DNA from: Ophiodon elongatus
Lineage: Eukaryota; Chordata; Actinopteri; Perciformes; Hexagrammidae
Direction of reading: 5' to 3'
DNA: 64,000 bases
Assembly: GCA_016806645.1 (NCBI GenBank)
Contig: JACSYO010000714.1
Span: forward strand, 580,501-644,500
Under the pieces are notes generated by a model. It ran no database searches. It was given only the letters and a program-made list of their open reading frames with translations, and was not told the origin of the DNA. Shown here in pieces: positions 46,501 to 58,314 of the stretch. The translations under genes and the position numbers were made by a program. The stretch's first letter is position 1; each line of letters starts with the position of its first letter.

Positions 46501-48749
46501 TTGGTGAAATAGGGCAAACTGTCACAAGTTTAATGTCTTTACAATGTGATTGACGCCGTACACGGCTTTCTCTGTTACACGGTTGTAACTTCCGATACGT
46601 CTGAAAAGTTGCTACGTCATATCCGAGCCGTCGGAAGTGTGTTGAGTGAAGGTGCAGATGACCAATGGGCGAGGAGCTGGAGAAAAAGACCCGCCCATCG
46701 GTTGTACAATGATGTGCTGATGCATTTAGGTACCCTCGTATATTTCACCTACCCTAAATAATGGTTAAAATGGTTGCGAACTAAAATATTTTCAAGTAAG
46801 AACTCATATAGAAAATGCTCAATTAATAAAAAAAATGTATAATAAATGTTACCCTGTGTCCTATATGTCATATTTTGGTAACTTGGCTAACGGTATAACA
46901 TTCCTAAGTGCCATACAATTTAAGAATCTCGACTTTCCCAGTACTTATCAACTTCTCATTTAAGTCCTTCCAGTCTTGTTCATTTCGATGTTGTCGATGT
47001 AAAAATTGTTTTTATGACCTTTAAATTGCGTAAATAGACTCTACAAAGGCTTATAATGTAATATATCTTGGAAATCCAGTTTACATGTTTCTTAAGCTTT
47101 TGTATTTTAGGATTAAATAAATGGCTGTGATGCATGGCTTCCTGTCACCACTAGGTGGTGCTTTTGGGACCTTTTCTAAACAAAAAAAAAGTGAATTTTA
47201 TTTCTACAACTTCAAGTCAGGCAGGGAGATTGTATAATTTGCATAAAAAACTTTTATACAGATGTAGAGACAACTTAATGTGCTTTACTTTAGGCATTGC
47301 ATTTCCTTACACATATGAAAACACAATGAAGAGGAACAAGAAGTGAAATGAAATGAAATGAAACCAAATAAACATATGAGGACATGACACTTTTCAGGTG
47401 AAATTCATGTGGAATATAAAACTCTCTCTTCATCTATCAGCTGTCTGCTTTAGCAACCTTTAAGATAAGATCTTGACAACAATATATAAAATGCTCACAG
47501 AGCATGTATCACATCAAAGACAGTCAACTGTGATATCAATTTATCGAAAGTTACAACGTGAGAATCCACAACACTGATAAGGGGAGCCACATCTGTTATG
47601 TGTTTCACCCTTCAGTAAAACTCAGAGCAAACGTTCTGTGAATTCAGTTCAGCCGAGGACAGCGTGGTTGGTGGAAGGTGCAGAGGATACCACCGCTTCC
47701 TGCTCAGCTGTTGTGTCTCATGGCTCTAACTCAACCACACATCTGTGGTGGGAGGTGACACTGCTGTAACTGTCAGATTAGTGCAAGTGTGAACGGTGCT
47801 GAGTGCTTAACAGTGCCGCGGGCTCATGAGGGCATACACCGTCAACTATGAAGGTAAATATGTCGCGATGCCTCGGATAACATACAGACGTTTGAGCGTA
47901 TGTGGGAATTATGTGAAATACCTCCATTGTTTTATTAGAATTTGAAGTCACGTGATGATGTGGCTTTAAATGTGACGATGTGAATTGACCTCCGAGAAAT
48001 CCGCTTTGTGAAAACAAGCGATGAGATCAATCTGTAATTTGTCATTCACAAATGTCACAATATTTTGAACTCTGCAAAACATGACGAATGTATTCAGATG
48101 TAACCCAGGGCAAGGCAATGGTGGTCTGGTGGTACTTCTCTTCTTCTAAGGGGAGGGTTGATACCACCCCAAGATGTCTAGTCTGCCCTAATATTCTCTA
48201 GAGTTGACCTGTTTTATCTGCTGCTACGGTCTACAAACATATGCTATTTACTGAAGTGTATTAACACTCTTCTATTTATTTTATTAACAGGCAAAAAAAA
48301 TCTATATTTAATGATGTGTCTTTTGTGTGACAATCACATGTCTTTAAAATATATTTCTTTCAGGTATGGTAAAAAAACAAACATCCCAACCAACTTTATT
48401 ATCTGTCAATTTCAAACTGTTTTTTTAAAGGTATTATAAGATTAATGGAAATGTATGTAATTAATAATACATGTAAAACAACTTTAAAAAAAAATGTCTA
48501 TAACTTGTTAATAGTTCCATTTCTTGGAAATAATTGTTGAAGGCTCAAAGAGGTAAAAAAAAACGAAAAACAAAAACATTTTAAGTCCAGAGTAGCAGAC
48601 ACATATTGGTATATTTTTACTTAAATAAAGGATTGAGTAATGAATATATCTTCCACCACTTATGAATAAGCAGGAATGTAGATGATCAGAAACCCCAGTG
48701 TCCCCTTGAGAGTAACAGTTAGTGTTAAAAAATACTTTGATACTTTCAT

Positions 48750-48992
48750 TTAAAGGGACAGTGTGTAGCATACTGTTTCTACAGTAGCCCAGAATGGACA
48801 AACCAAACTCTGGCTCTAGATAGAGCCATATATATTTTTACGACACCTGAAGGCCACCGTAGTTCTCTACACTGTTGTGAAACTGTGGAACACAGTAGTT
48901 TTGGAAAGGGAGGAGTGAGGAGGGTATTCAGCTGATTGCAATCTGCAACCAAACCCCTAGATGCCACCAAATCCCACACACTGTCCCTTTAA
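48750..48992. mobile_element. 243-bp MITE with perfect 17-bp terminal inverted repeats
   Basis: TTAAAGGGACAGTGTGT at 48750-48766 is the exact reverse complement of ACACACTGTCCCTTTAA at 48976-48992. If TTAA is read as the target duplication, the inverted repeat is AGGGACAGTGTGT and the element would be piggyBac-like. It has no ORF. A degenerate relative lies in gca intron 3. Confidence 0.88.
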
Positions 48993-49356
48993 GTAGGATG
49001 TTGAGTGCAGGACTTTTAATGAAATGGAGTCCTTTGTAGTGTAAAAAGCCTAAATAACGTAAAAGACAGTGTTGCCGTGAGCTGCTGCTGAAGCACATTA
49101 GGCAGATACACACAGAAGAATGTTAATAGAAGCTTCACTGACTCATTTCTGACCCCAGCCATTTCCCTCATAGTTCTGCCAGACAACATCTTCCAAACTC
49201 CAACGCTACTCAACCTCGAGCCAAGAATGCAATTACAGTACTGAGACTTTAACCACGCACATCTGTTGAAATCCAAACCCAGAGTCAGTGTTTATCCCTG
49301 TGAATAAACACTGGACATTTCCCTCAGAGGAAGTGGTTCAGATGTTCAAGTGCTTA

Positions 49357-49403
49357 TGTATATATATATATACATAAAAATGTATATATGTATATATATT
49401 TTT
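49357..49403. repeat. AT-rich microsatellite
   Basis: TATATATATATACAT and TATATGTATATATATTTT alternate over about 50 bp. Confidence 0.85.
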
Positions 49404-49747
49404 ATTTCAAGATCTTTGAGATTTGGAATGTTGGTCAGACAAAAAAAAAAGACAAAGTCACTTTCACAACTTGTGATGGGCTTTTTTTCATTAATCCAAA
49501 AAATAATCAGCAGGTTACTCAATAATAATTGATAGTTTGACGCCTTTTCCTTGTTGTCAGCAAATGTAATTTTAAAATCGAATACTTTTGGTTTGTCGAT
49601 AAGGTCTAAACCATATACACGTTTGGCATGTTTCCATATATATAACCTCACATTTCTGATTGGATATACACGACATAACCTTCTAAGAAACAACTGCAGA
49701 GACATTTAAATGGCCGGTAAATCACAACTCCCTCTATCTCTGCATAA

Positions 49748-49750
<3 letters not shown>

Positions 49751-49812
<62 letters not shown>
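49751..49812. repeat. (TC)n microsatellite
   Basis: About 31 uninterrupted TC units. Confidence 0.98.
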
Positions 49813-49814
<2 letters not shown>

Positions 49815-50752
49815 CACCAACACTATATCTGTCCAATAAGCCCACATGTTTTCAGAGTGACACCTATAAACGGTTTTAGCTGGGCTTAGTGTCGGGTAAA
49901 TGGAAGGCATCTATGAAGTAATGCTCTTCAAACAAGCCGTGCTGCATTAGGGAAGACAACCACTGTCTATTTGTTTGCTGAGGATGTCCGGAGTGATGGG
50001 ACAAGTGCACAATATGATGTCTATTCCCCATAAAGGCACAGCTTTATATTTGTTAAGCTTTTAACAGGCTTTTAGCATTGACTGTGGCTGGTCAGCATGT
50101 ATGCCGTATGTGCAAAGTGGGAAACTTCCACTGACTTTATTTTTAGTCCCCATGCAGAACCGAAGTGTGCATGACTCTGTCGGGTTAAAATATCCTATTA
50201 TTCTGATAAAATACTGTTGTTTGAGTTTTCACCCTCGTGCCCCGTGGTCGGTGACATAGTTCTCACGCTGCCCGCGGGAACTAGACCAAAACAGGAAGGG
50301 TATTAATGATTATGTAAACACAGCGAATGGCATTTATGACAGTTTATTAGCCTGTACAGCTGTTATCAGTCATCCAATAGTCATGTGAAGTCAACTGAGA
50401 CACTGGTGGACTAGGGCTAGCCTTATATTAGGACAAAGACATGTACCGCCCTCAACTGCCTCTGATTAGCTTCATTGGCTGGGTTGGTTAGGTTTAGGCA
50501 TGAGCAGTGAGATTGGTGAGCCTAAGGGGTAAGAATATCTGGGTAAGCCAATCAGAGGCAGAGTAGGGCGGGTCCTGCCTTCACCATAAATATCTCCGAC
50601 CATCCTGTTGTACCATGTCCACTGTATCAGTTTAGCATGTTAGCATGCTAACATTATCAAATTAGCAGTTAGCACAAAGAACAGCCGAGGCTGATGGGAG
50701 TGTCATTAGTTAGTCAGTAGCCAAAGTATTGGACACATTGGAAGTTTGACCT

Positions 50753-52214
50753 TATCCATCCATCCATCCATTATCATCCGCTTATCCGGGGTCGGGTCGC
50801 TGAGGCAGCAGCCTAGCAGGCCGACCCAGGCTTCCCTCTCACCCGCAACACGTTCCAGCTCGTTCTGGGGGATCCCGAGGCGTTCCCAGGCCAGCTGGGA
50901 GATATAATCCCTCCAGCGTGTCCTGGGTCTTCCCCGGGGCCTCCTACCAGTTGGGCGTGCCTGGAAAACCTCTAACGGGAGGCGTCCAGGAGGCATCCTG
51001 ATTAGATGCCCGAACCACCTCAGCTGACTCCTTTCGATACGAAGGAGTAGCGCCAATCCTCCTCCTGATGTCCGAGCTCCTTACCCTATCTCTAAGGCTG
51101 AGCCCGGCCACCCTACGGAGAAAACTCATTTCGGCCGCTTGTATCCGAGACCTCGTTCTTTCGGTCACGACCCAGAGTTCGTGACCATAGGTGAGGGTCG
51201 GAACGTAGACCGCCCAGTAAATTGAGAGCTTTGCCTTCCGGCTCAGCTCCCTCTTCACCAAGACGGTCCGGTGCAGCCTGTTTTACTGCTGCAGCCGCAC
51301 CGATCCGCCGGTCGATCTCCCGCTCCATCTTACCCTCACTCGTGAACAAGACCCCGAGATACTTGAACTCCTTCGCTTGCGGCAGGCACTGCGTCCCCAC
51401 CCGGAGGGAGCAATCCACCGGTTTCCGGCAGAGCACCATGGCCTCGGATTTGGATGTGCTTACCCTCATCCCCGCCGCGTCACACTCGGCTGCAAATCGC
51501 CCCAGTGAATGCTGGAGGTCATGGTCCGAAGAGGCCAACAGGACCACATCATCTGCGAACAGCAGAGAGGCGATCCCGAGACCCCCGAACCCGACGTTCT
51601 CCTCCCCCCGGCTACGCCTAGATATCCTGTCCATGAAAGTCACGAACAGGACCGGTGATAAAGGGCAGCCCTGGCGGAGGCCAACACCCACCGGGAACGC
51701 GTCTGACTTATTGCCGAGAATACGAACACAGCTCCTACTGCAGTCGTACAGAGACCGGATGGCCCGTTGTAACGGGTCCGGCACCCCATACTCCCGCAGC
51801 ACCCCCCACAAAAACCCCCGAGGGACCCGGTCGAAGGCCTTCTCCAAGTCCACAAAACACATGTAGACTGGTTGGGCAAACTCCCAGAGCCCCTCCAGTA
51901 GTCTTGCGAGGGTAAAGAGCTGGTCCACTGTTCCACGACCGGGACGGAATCCGCACTGCTCCTCTTGAATCCGAGGTTCGACAATCGGTCGGAGCCTCCT
52001 TTCCAGCACCCTGGCATACACTTTCCCCGGGAGGCTGAGTAGTGTGATACCCCGATAATTCGAGCACACTCTCCGGTCCCCCTTTTTGAAAATGGGAACC
52101 ACCACCCCAGTCTGCCAGTCCATGGGCACTGTTCCCGACCCCCATGCGACATTGAAAAGGCGTGTCAGCCAAGACAGCCCAACAACGTCCAGCGCCTTCA
52201 GCACCTTATGATGG
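50753..52214 (-). mobile_element. 5'-truncated Rex3-like (RTE clade) LINE
   Basis: The minus strand encodes a reverse transcriptase with NYRGITLLSLPGKVY, EEQCGFRPGRGTVDQ, VDLEKAFDRVPR, LRQGCPLSPVLF and the catalytic FADD box at 51548-51559. The main frame runs 52204 to about 51250, then continues in two other frames (51261-50944, 51056-50706), so at least two frameshifts disable it. The 3' end is a short (GGAT)n-like tail at 50756-50771, typical of RTE elements such as Rex3. The endonuclease domain is absent, so the copy is a dead-on-arrival insertion. Confidence 0.88.
51113..52204 (-). pseudogene. Reverse transcriptase fragment of the LINE
   Basis: 363 codons are open. Fingers and palm motifs are in the expected order: KKGDRRVCSNYRGITLL, then the EEQCGFRPGRG block, VDLEKAFDRV (catalytic Asp), RQGCPLSP, and FADDVVLL (catalytic Asp pair). 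The true domain breaks after about residue 310, where a shift leads into a neighbouring frame. No endonuclease region precedes it. Confidence 0.88.
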
Positions 52215-52958
52215 CGCTAGATAAAAAGTGAAGAGATCATAAACTACAATTAATTTAGTGGGGGACATGAATAAATGTCTGGACCTAACTTAACCTAACA
52301 TTTGTTAATTGACTCGAATTCACAAATGTCAACGTCATGAAGTCAGTGGGATGGTTCGTCCTCTGGGCACCATGAGTGTATGTACCGATCCATCCAATAG
52401 TAGTGGATATATTTCAGTCAGTATTTCCACCCGACATTGCCCCACCTGGAGCCTTGGCACTAGCATGGCTAAAAGCAGTGGAGCAAAGATGTAGCCATTT
52501 TGTTTTCCAAATCATGAATATGTCAATACTGAATAAACAAAATACTGGTGCTCATAATCTTCTCGTGAAGTACACTGAAGTGGGGAATTCGTTGTCAAAT
52601 CTGGTACTCATAAAAGAGAAATTAGCAATAAACTGAGACGGATGAGCAACAATTATGATCTGCAGTATGAATGCTGTGACATGTTCTATTCATTTGGATA
52701 CTTGTCCATCTTGTAAATGTATTCATCAATCTATTTTTTGTAAAGATGTTTGCAATAATTTAAATTAAAAAAAAGTATTTTAGCAATTTTTAGCTGCCTA
52801 AAAAAAAGGTAAAATGTAAGCGCATTGAGTCTAAAAATATTCACATCCACCTTTTAAAAATGTCTAACTTTAAATTAGCAAATTAGAGTGGGAGCTCTCA
52901 ATGTGCTGGTACCCGCTGGATGCCCTTCACTGACAATGCCATTATTGTAGAGTATTAT
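52215..52958. other. Intergenic, between LINE and solo LTR
   Basis: A/T-rich sequence with no gene or repeat that I could define. Confidence 0.7.
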
Positions 52959-53431
52959 TGTAACGTCTCGTTGGTTCCTTGTGTGTGTCTCCTGTGTGTT
53001 TCCTGGTTTTTCATTCCCTTCCCCTGCTCCCAGCCACTCCCCTGCCTTCCATGAGTGTCTCCTGAGTGTTTCCTGGTTTTTCATTTCCTACACCTGCGTT
53101 CACTTCAATTCCTGTCCTTGTAATCACAAGGACAGGAATTGAATCCTCCTGTGTCTAATCACCTGCACCTCCCTAGTGTACTTAAACCTTGTTTGTCTCC
53201 TGCCTCCTTCTCCGTTTGTCTGCTCTACTGCTGATTGTGTCCCTGGTCCCTGGTCCCCGGTTTCCCATTTTGGATCCACTTTGATTTTGTTTGTTATTAA
53301 TTTTTGGACTCCACTGTTTCTATTGCTTTGTCTTGGACTTTTTGCTGCAAATTAAAATTACTTTTTCACCCTACTACTGATTCTCGGGTCTGCATTTGAG
53401 TCCTGCTGCCTGCGGTCCCCAGACCGTGACA
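52959..53431 (+). mobile_element. Solo LTR (473 bp) with 5-bp target duplication
   Basis: The element begins TGTAACGTCTCG and ends GACCGTGACA, that is TG...CA, and is flanked by ATTAT at 52954-52958 and 53432-53436. It contains an imperfect direct repeat (TTTCCTGGTTTTTCATT at about 53000 and 53070), an 18-bp-arm hairpin, and an ATTAAA at about 53352, as expected of an LTR. There is no internal coding region, so this is a solo LTR left by recombination. The superfamily (perhaps Gypsy) cannot be fixed from the LTR alone. Confidence 0.85.
53104..53143. repeat. Hairpin with 18-bp perfect arms in the LTR
   Basis: TTCAATTCCTGTCCTTGT, a four-base AATC loop, then the exact reverse complement. Confidence 0.97.
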
Positions 53432-53436
53432 ATTAT

Positions 53437-54048
53437 ATAACTTTATATAAATCTGTTTAATCCTGAAATGGACCAAAAGCATCCCTTATACTGTGCAAAC
53501 ATTTATTTTCTGTACTCATATAGAATTTTTGTTTTCCTTTGGTTTGCATGACCAGCTGGATTATCATGAGTCACTGCCTGTTTCTGCCTGTTTCATACTG
53601 TGGGATCTGCTCACTGTGCAACCAATCCAAGCTATTTACTCAGTAAAAATAAGTCCTTCTTAGAAAAGAACAATGCATTTGTTATTTGTCAAAAATGCAA
53701 CTCATTTGAACTGCAGTTTGCAAGTAGAATAGTTGGCCATATTCCAAAATCAATGTCCGTGTGAATGATTAGGAAACACGCCTGGAATAGTGCACTGTTT
53801 GGGGCAACGGCCTTAAAAGTGGCCGCTAACTACCTCAAATACCACCGGCATGAACATCTGGCCAACTCCACTCCGCTGCGCATTTATTGTCCCCACCTTT
53901 GAAACTTCAGTTGAGATAATATTTAACGAGCAAAAGCCAGCGAGTCGCATAACTCAAAAGTGCAGGCTGCTCCGCGCGCGCGTGCACAAGTGGGCTTGTG
54001 ATTCGGACGGTGATCTAGGTCGCACGCTTTCACCTCAGCGCAGAAACG
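53437..54048. other. dpp4 upstream region
   Basis: The presumed promoter and 5' UTR of the peptidase gene. It is locally G+C-rich near 53970-54035 (GCGCGCGCG at about 53974), but no TATA box was recognised at a fitting distance. Confidence 0.5.
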
Positions 54049-54051
54049 ATG
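54049..54051 (+). CDS. dpp4: dpp4 exon 1 (start codon)
   Basis: ATG with A at -3 and G at +4 is followed at once by a GTTGGT donor, so this exon would code only Met. It fits because exon 2 needs phase 0 and human exon 1 also codes only one or two residues. The donor is weak, and another start upstream is possible. Confidence 0.5.
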
Positions 54052-57000
54052 GTTGGTGGCTTTGTTAATACTCACATATCAGGTGTTAATGTCCGGGGGG
54101 TCGCGAGGAGCTTTTCTGACTTTTTGGTCCGCTCGACTCTGCGCAGGTTTCCATCGGCAAGGTGCTCCTCGGAGTGTTCGGGGTGGCGGTGGTCGTCATT
54201 CTGATAGCGGTACCCACGACTATATTCTTGAAAGGTGAGTCTTTCTGCTATTTGAATGATTCACATGTTTGGCAACAGCACGTCGTTTTTTTGTTTTTTT
54301 TTGTCTTGGTGCGGCGCGTCGTTTACGCGTGCGTCATTACGCACGATCTGTTTTAAATGGCACCGCTTCTAAATATGCCTGAGTACAAGTAAAGCAATTC
54401 ATGTTTCCGTTTAAGATTAAGACACTAAATCGGGGTGTTACGTCACAAAGGGAAGATTGCAATGTAGTTTCTCTGATACCTTTTTAAATAGTTTAATTCT
54501 CACTCAGCACACATGACATAAATAGCCCCAAACAAGCACTGACGTGAGCAATATTTCTCCTGTCATTATCAGTCACAGCCTTTATGGCACTTGCCTTCTT
54601 TTATGATGATGGCCGGTGATGTGTGTGTATGATGATGATGATGATCATATCTGTAATCTGTGACCTTCCCCGCCAATGCGTTGTTGTTTTCAGAGAAGCA
54701 GGAGGGGAACAAGAACATTAGATCTTTCACCCTGGAGGACGTCTTCAACAGTTCACTGAAACCAAAGTCCTTCAGCATGAGGTGGATCTCAGGTGGGAGG
54801 ATTACACCAGTGGAAAGCAGTGATAAAGTCGAGGTGGAACATGATGACCCTGATAACATAATGGCTTTGAAACTGTAAATGTGTCAGAGGATGCTTTATT
54901 ATCAGCTACAAGATCCTCCTTCATTCTAGTTACTAATTCACTGAGATTAATCCCCTCATTCATGTGTGTGTGACTTATTGCCCCACACCTTTATGGTAAA
55001 TGGTAATGGACATTTATACAGCACCTTTTCTTTTAGCATTCCGACCATTCAAAGGGCGTTACACTACATGAGAACATTCACCCATTCACACACTGATGGC
55101 AGGGCTCTTGCGGACCGGAGGAGCCGGGGATCAAATCTTCAACAATCTTCAGATTTGTGGACGAACTGCCCTAATGCCTGCTAAAAAAAAGACTTGCAGA
55201 ATATATCATGAATTGTTGTCGCTCGCCATTGAAGAATGACGTCACTATGAGTTTATGTGATTAGTTAAAACTTAAAGCGTCTCTTTACAACATTCAGAGC
55301 ATTAATATGGCAGCAAATAACTATAATCTATGGAAAGATGTAGTGGAGTAACCTAAGCAGAGAAGTCTCTCTCCCTCTGTGTGTGATGTACATTATCTGT
55401 GCTTTGTTTACATAGCAGACCAGCTGTGAGTGCCTTCAGTGCTTTTTTAATGCATGTGATCATTACAGTCAATAATGCCGTCCCAAACCTTTGGTGTCTT
55501 GGCTGGAGCGTAGCACCTCAGCTGTGTTTAGTGCTAATTAGCTAACAAACCAAACTAAGATGAAGAACATGGTAAACACTAAACCTGCTAATAGATTAGC
55601 GTGTCAGCATGGCCGCTGTTAGCATGCTCTGCTGTGTACGACGTGTAGCGTGGCTGTAGACTAGCGTGCCGTTGAACACATAAAAAACCAACGCATCAAA
55701 TGTGGACTTCTCCTGCACTTCAGGTTTAAGGAGGAGCCAAAATCCAAATGATTTTCCTCCTGTTCAATTTACAAAACCCTCCAATAATGACCCAGACACT
55801 TTTGTTGGCTTCGTCCATCCATCAGTGCTAACGTCGATGCTAACACGCTAACAGACTTACAATAAGTGCATTCAACCATGAGAGTTCAAACCCAGAACAA
55901 CAAGAATCAAGAAAGTACAATATCTCAAGAAAGCCAAACTACCAAGCACTAACAATATAAAAGTACATTTCAGACACATGCATCTGACTATCCATGAGCT
56001 AGCCAGTGGGGCACGCTCACACGCACTAACATGCACTAAAAGCCCGCGCTCACATGGGATAGTGACTTCCTTAGACATTATTCCACTTTATCGTTACATA
56101 GCAACTAACTGTATGCTGCTATATTGATGCTCTGCTTATGGTATAAATCACCTTTAAGCATGTGTTTAAACCAATATTATAAAGTGTAACTGTTTAGCTG
56201 ATGTCTTTTGGGATTTGCATGCTTGTCCTGCGTTTTAAATCAAATATTCAATTCTATTTGACTCTTTGTCCCCCCTCATCTTTCACAGATCAGGAGTATC
56301 TGAATAAGTCCGAGGGCTCAGTCTTCCTTCACAACGTGGTCACAGGAGCGTCCTCGGAGTTCTTGAGCAGAGGAAACTTTGTAAGTCATCCTCTCTGCGC
56401 TTCGTTTGTGTAACCACATGAAATTGGCATGACAACTACATACACATCTGAAACAGGCGCAGTCTTTGTCTGTGAGGTCATGAGTATGGGTCCGTGCAAC
56501 TCTCACAAAATTTTTATTTTTCCCGATACAGAGCGAAAAAGACGCTTATGATTACCAGCTGTCCGCAGACCACAAATATGTGGCATTCATGAGCAATCGC
56601 TCCAAGGTACAATACGCTTTTATTCACATAACTCTGACTCATATTTAAACTATTCACACCACAGTGTTGTTGTTTTTTTTGTCCCATTAGTTGTGGCGGC
56701 ATTCATTTACAGCTACATACTCACTCTATGACTGGGATTTAGCGTAAGTACTATAACTATGAATTTTCATTGCTCTATTTCTACACTAACTACTGTAACA
56801 AGTATGTGGCTTCCTATGGTGCGTTACATTCATGCACGTATAATAATGCAATGCTCGTCAGTTAAAAGCATCCACCAAATGGTCCATGTTTAGCATGAGA
56901 AGTAGATTATTTTAGGATATTTCTTCTGAAATAAAAATAATGGTACGGCTCACTACAGATTCACAAACCTGTTGTTTTTGTTTTTTTACTTCATCTCAGA

Positions 57001-58259
57001 AAATTTGTAACACCCTCTGACATTCCTGAAGAAATCCAGTACTTTGCCTGGGCTCCTGTGGGGAACAAACTGGTAAGCTTGGACACGTAAATGATTGTTG
57101 TTATGTGCATAACTTTGAGAGACAGTTGGGCTTTGAAGGTTGGTGATGGAGGAGGTGACCAACCTTTCCCAAAGACTTGAGCAGAGCAGAAAGGGTTCAA
57201 ACTGGGTTTTTTATGAAACAACCAGGCTGGCATTTTCTAAACTCGGCTATTTGTGTTTTTATTGTATTTTCAGGCTTATGTTTGGAAAAATAATGTGTAT
57301 ATAAAGACCAGCCCTGGGTCGCCACCGAAGCAAGTCACTTTCAATGGCGAGGAGAATATGATTTTGAACGGGATCCCGGACTGGGTGTATGAGGGTAAGT
57401 GGCACATGATATACTGTAGTGAATTAATGTCAACACTGCAAGACCCCATTTCCACCTGGTATTAACCTACCATCTGTATCTGGATACTTTATAATGACAT
57501 CTGATCCACAGATTTTGCCTGATACAGATTGCAGATGCATTTTAATATCAGGTTTAAACGGGGTCTAAATCAACTATATCAACTAACTGGGAAGTACTAA
57601 GTACTTTTTATTCATACAACAACTATCAAAAATAAGACTATTAGGATATATAATCAATTTATACAATCAATCCTTGTTTCTCCATCATGTCCGATGTCAG
57701 TAAGTAGGACAAAATGTCCATTTTGATGACAATGCATTTTTGTAAGTTATAAGGTTGAATAATTACCCAATATAGGACTAATGAACTAAAACTAAAAGGA
57801 CCCAATATGGCAATTTTTTCTAGCTCAAGTTTTGTAGTGGGAATTGAACCCCCTGACCCATGGTAGTCCTGAACCCTAACGCAGCTTCACACTTTCCCCT
57901 TACAGAGGAGATGTTCTCATCCAATCGGGGCCTCTGGTGGTCACCTGGAGGGAAGTACGTGGCTTACGTTGAGACCAATGACACAGAAGTCCACACCATA
58001 GAGTACTCCTGGTATGGCGAGAACCAGTACTCCAGCACTGTTTCCATTCGATATCCAAAGGTGGGACGTTTGACTCTAACAAGTTTGTACTGGGATCATT
58101 GTATTCAATCAACGTGTGTATCTTACATCCTTTTCTTGTGCAGCCCGGAACTCCCAACCCTACTGTGAAACTGTTTGTTGTGGACGCTGACAACACAACA
58201 AAAATTTCTGAGGTTGCTATTCCAGCATCCTTCAGCTCAAGGTAATGAATCAGCCTCTC

Positions 58260-58314
<55 letters not shown>

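Larger units (their letters stand above)
46501..50752. other. Intergenic region, gca side
   Basis: About 250 bp adjoining the gca start should hold its promoter, but no TATA box or clear core element was recognised. The rest is A/T-rich and holds the TIR element at 48750, an AT microsatellite at about 49357-49403 and a (TC)n tract. IFIH1, which lies next to GCA in human, was not found here. Confidence 0.7.

Noticed and set aside
51222..51866. Plus-strand 214-codon ORF over the LINE
   Set aside because: Antisense to the reverse transcriptase frame and without any recognised domain.
46501..54048. An IFIH1 (MDA5) gene between gca and dpp4, expected from human synteny
   Set aside because: No helicase, CARD or RIG-I-like motif was seen in any frame; the space is filled by repeats and A/T-rich sequence.
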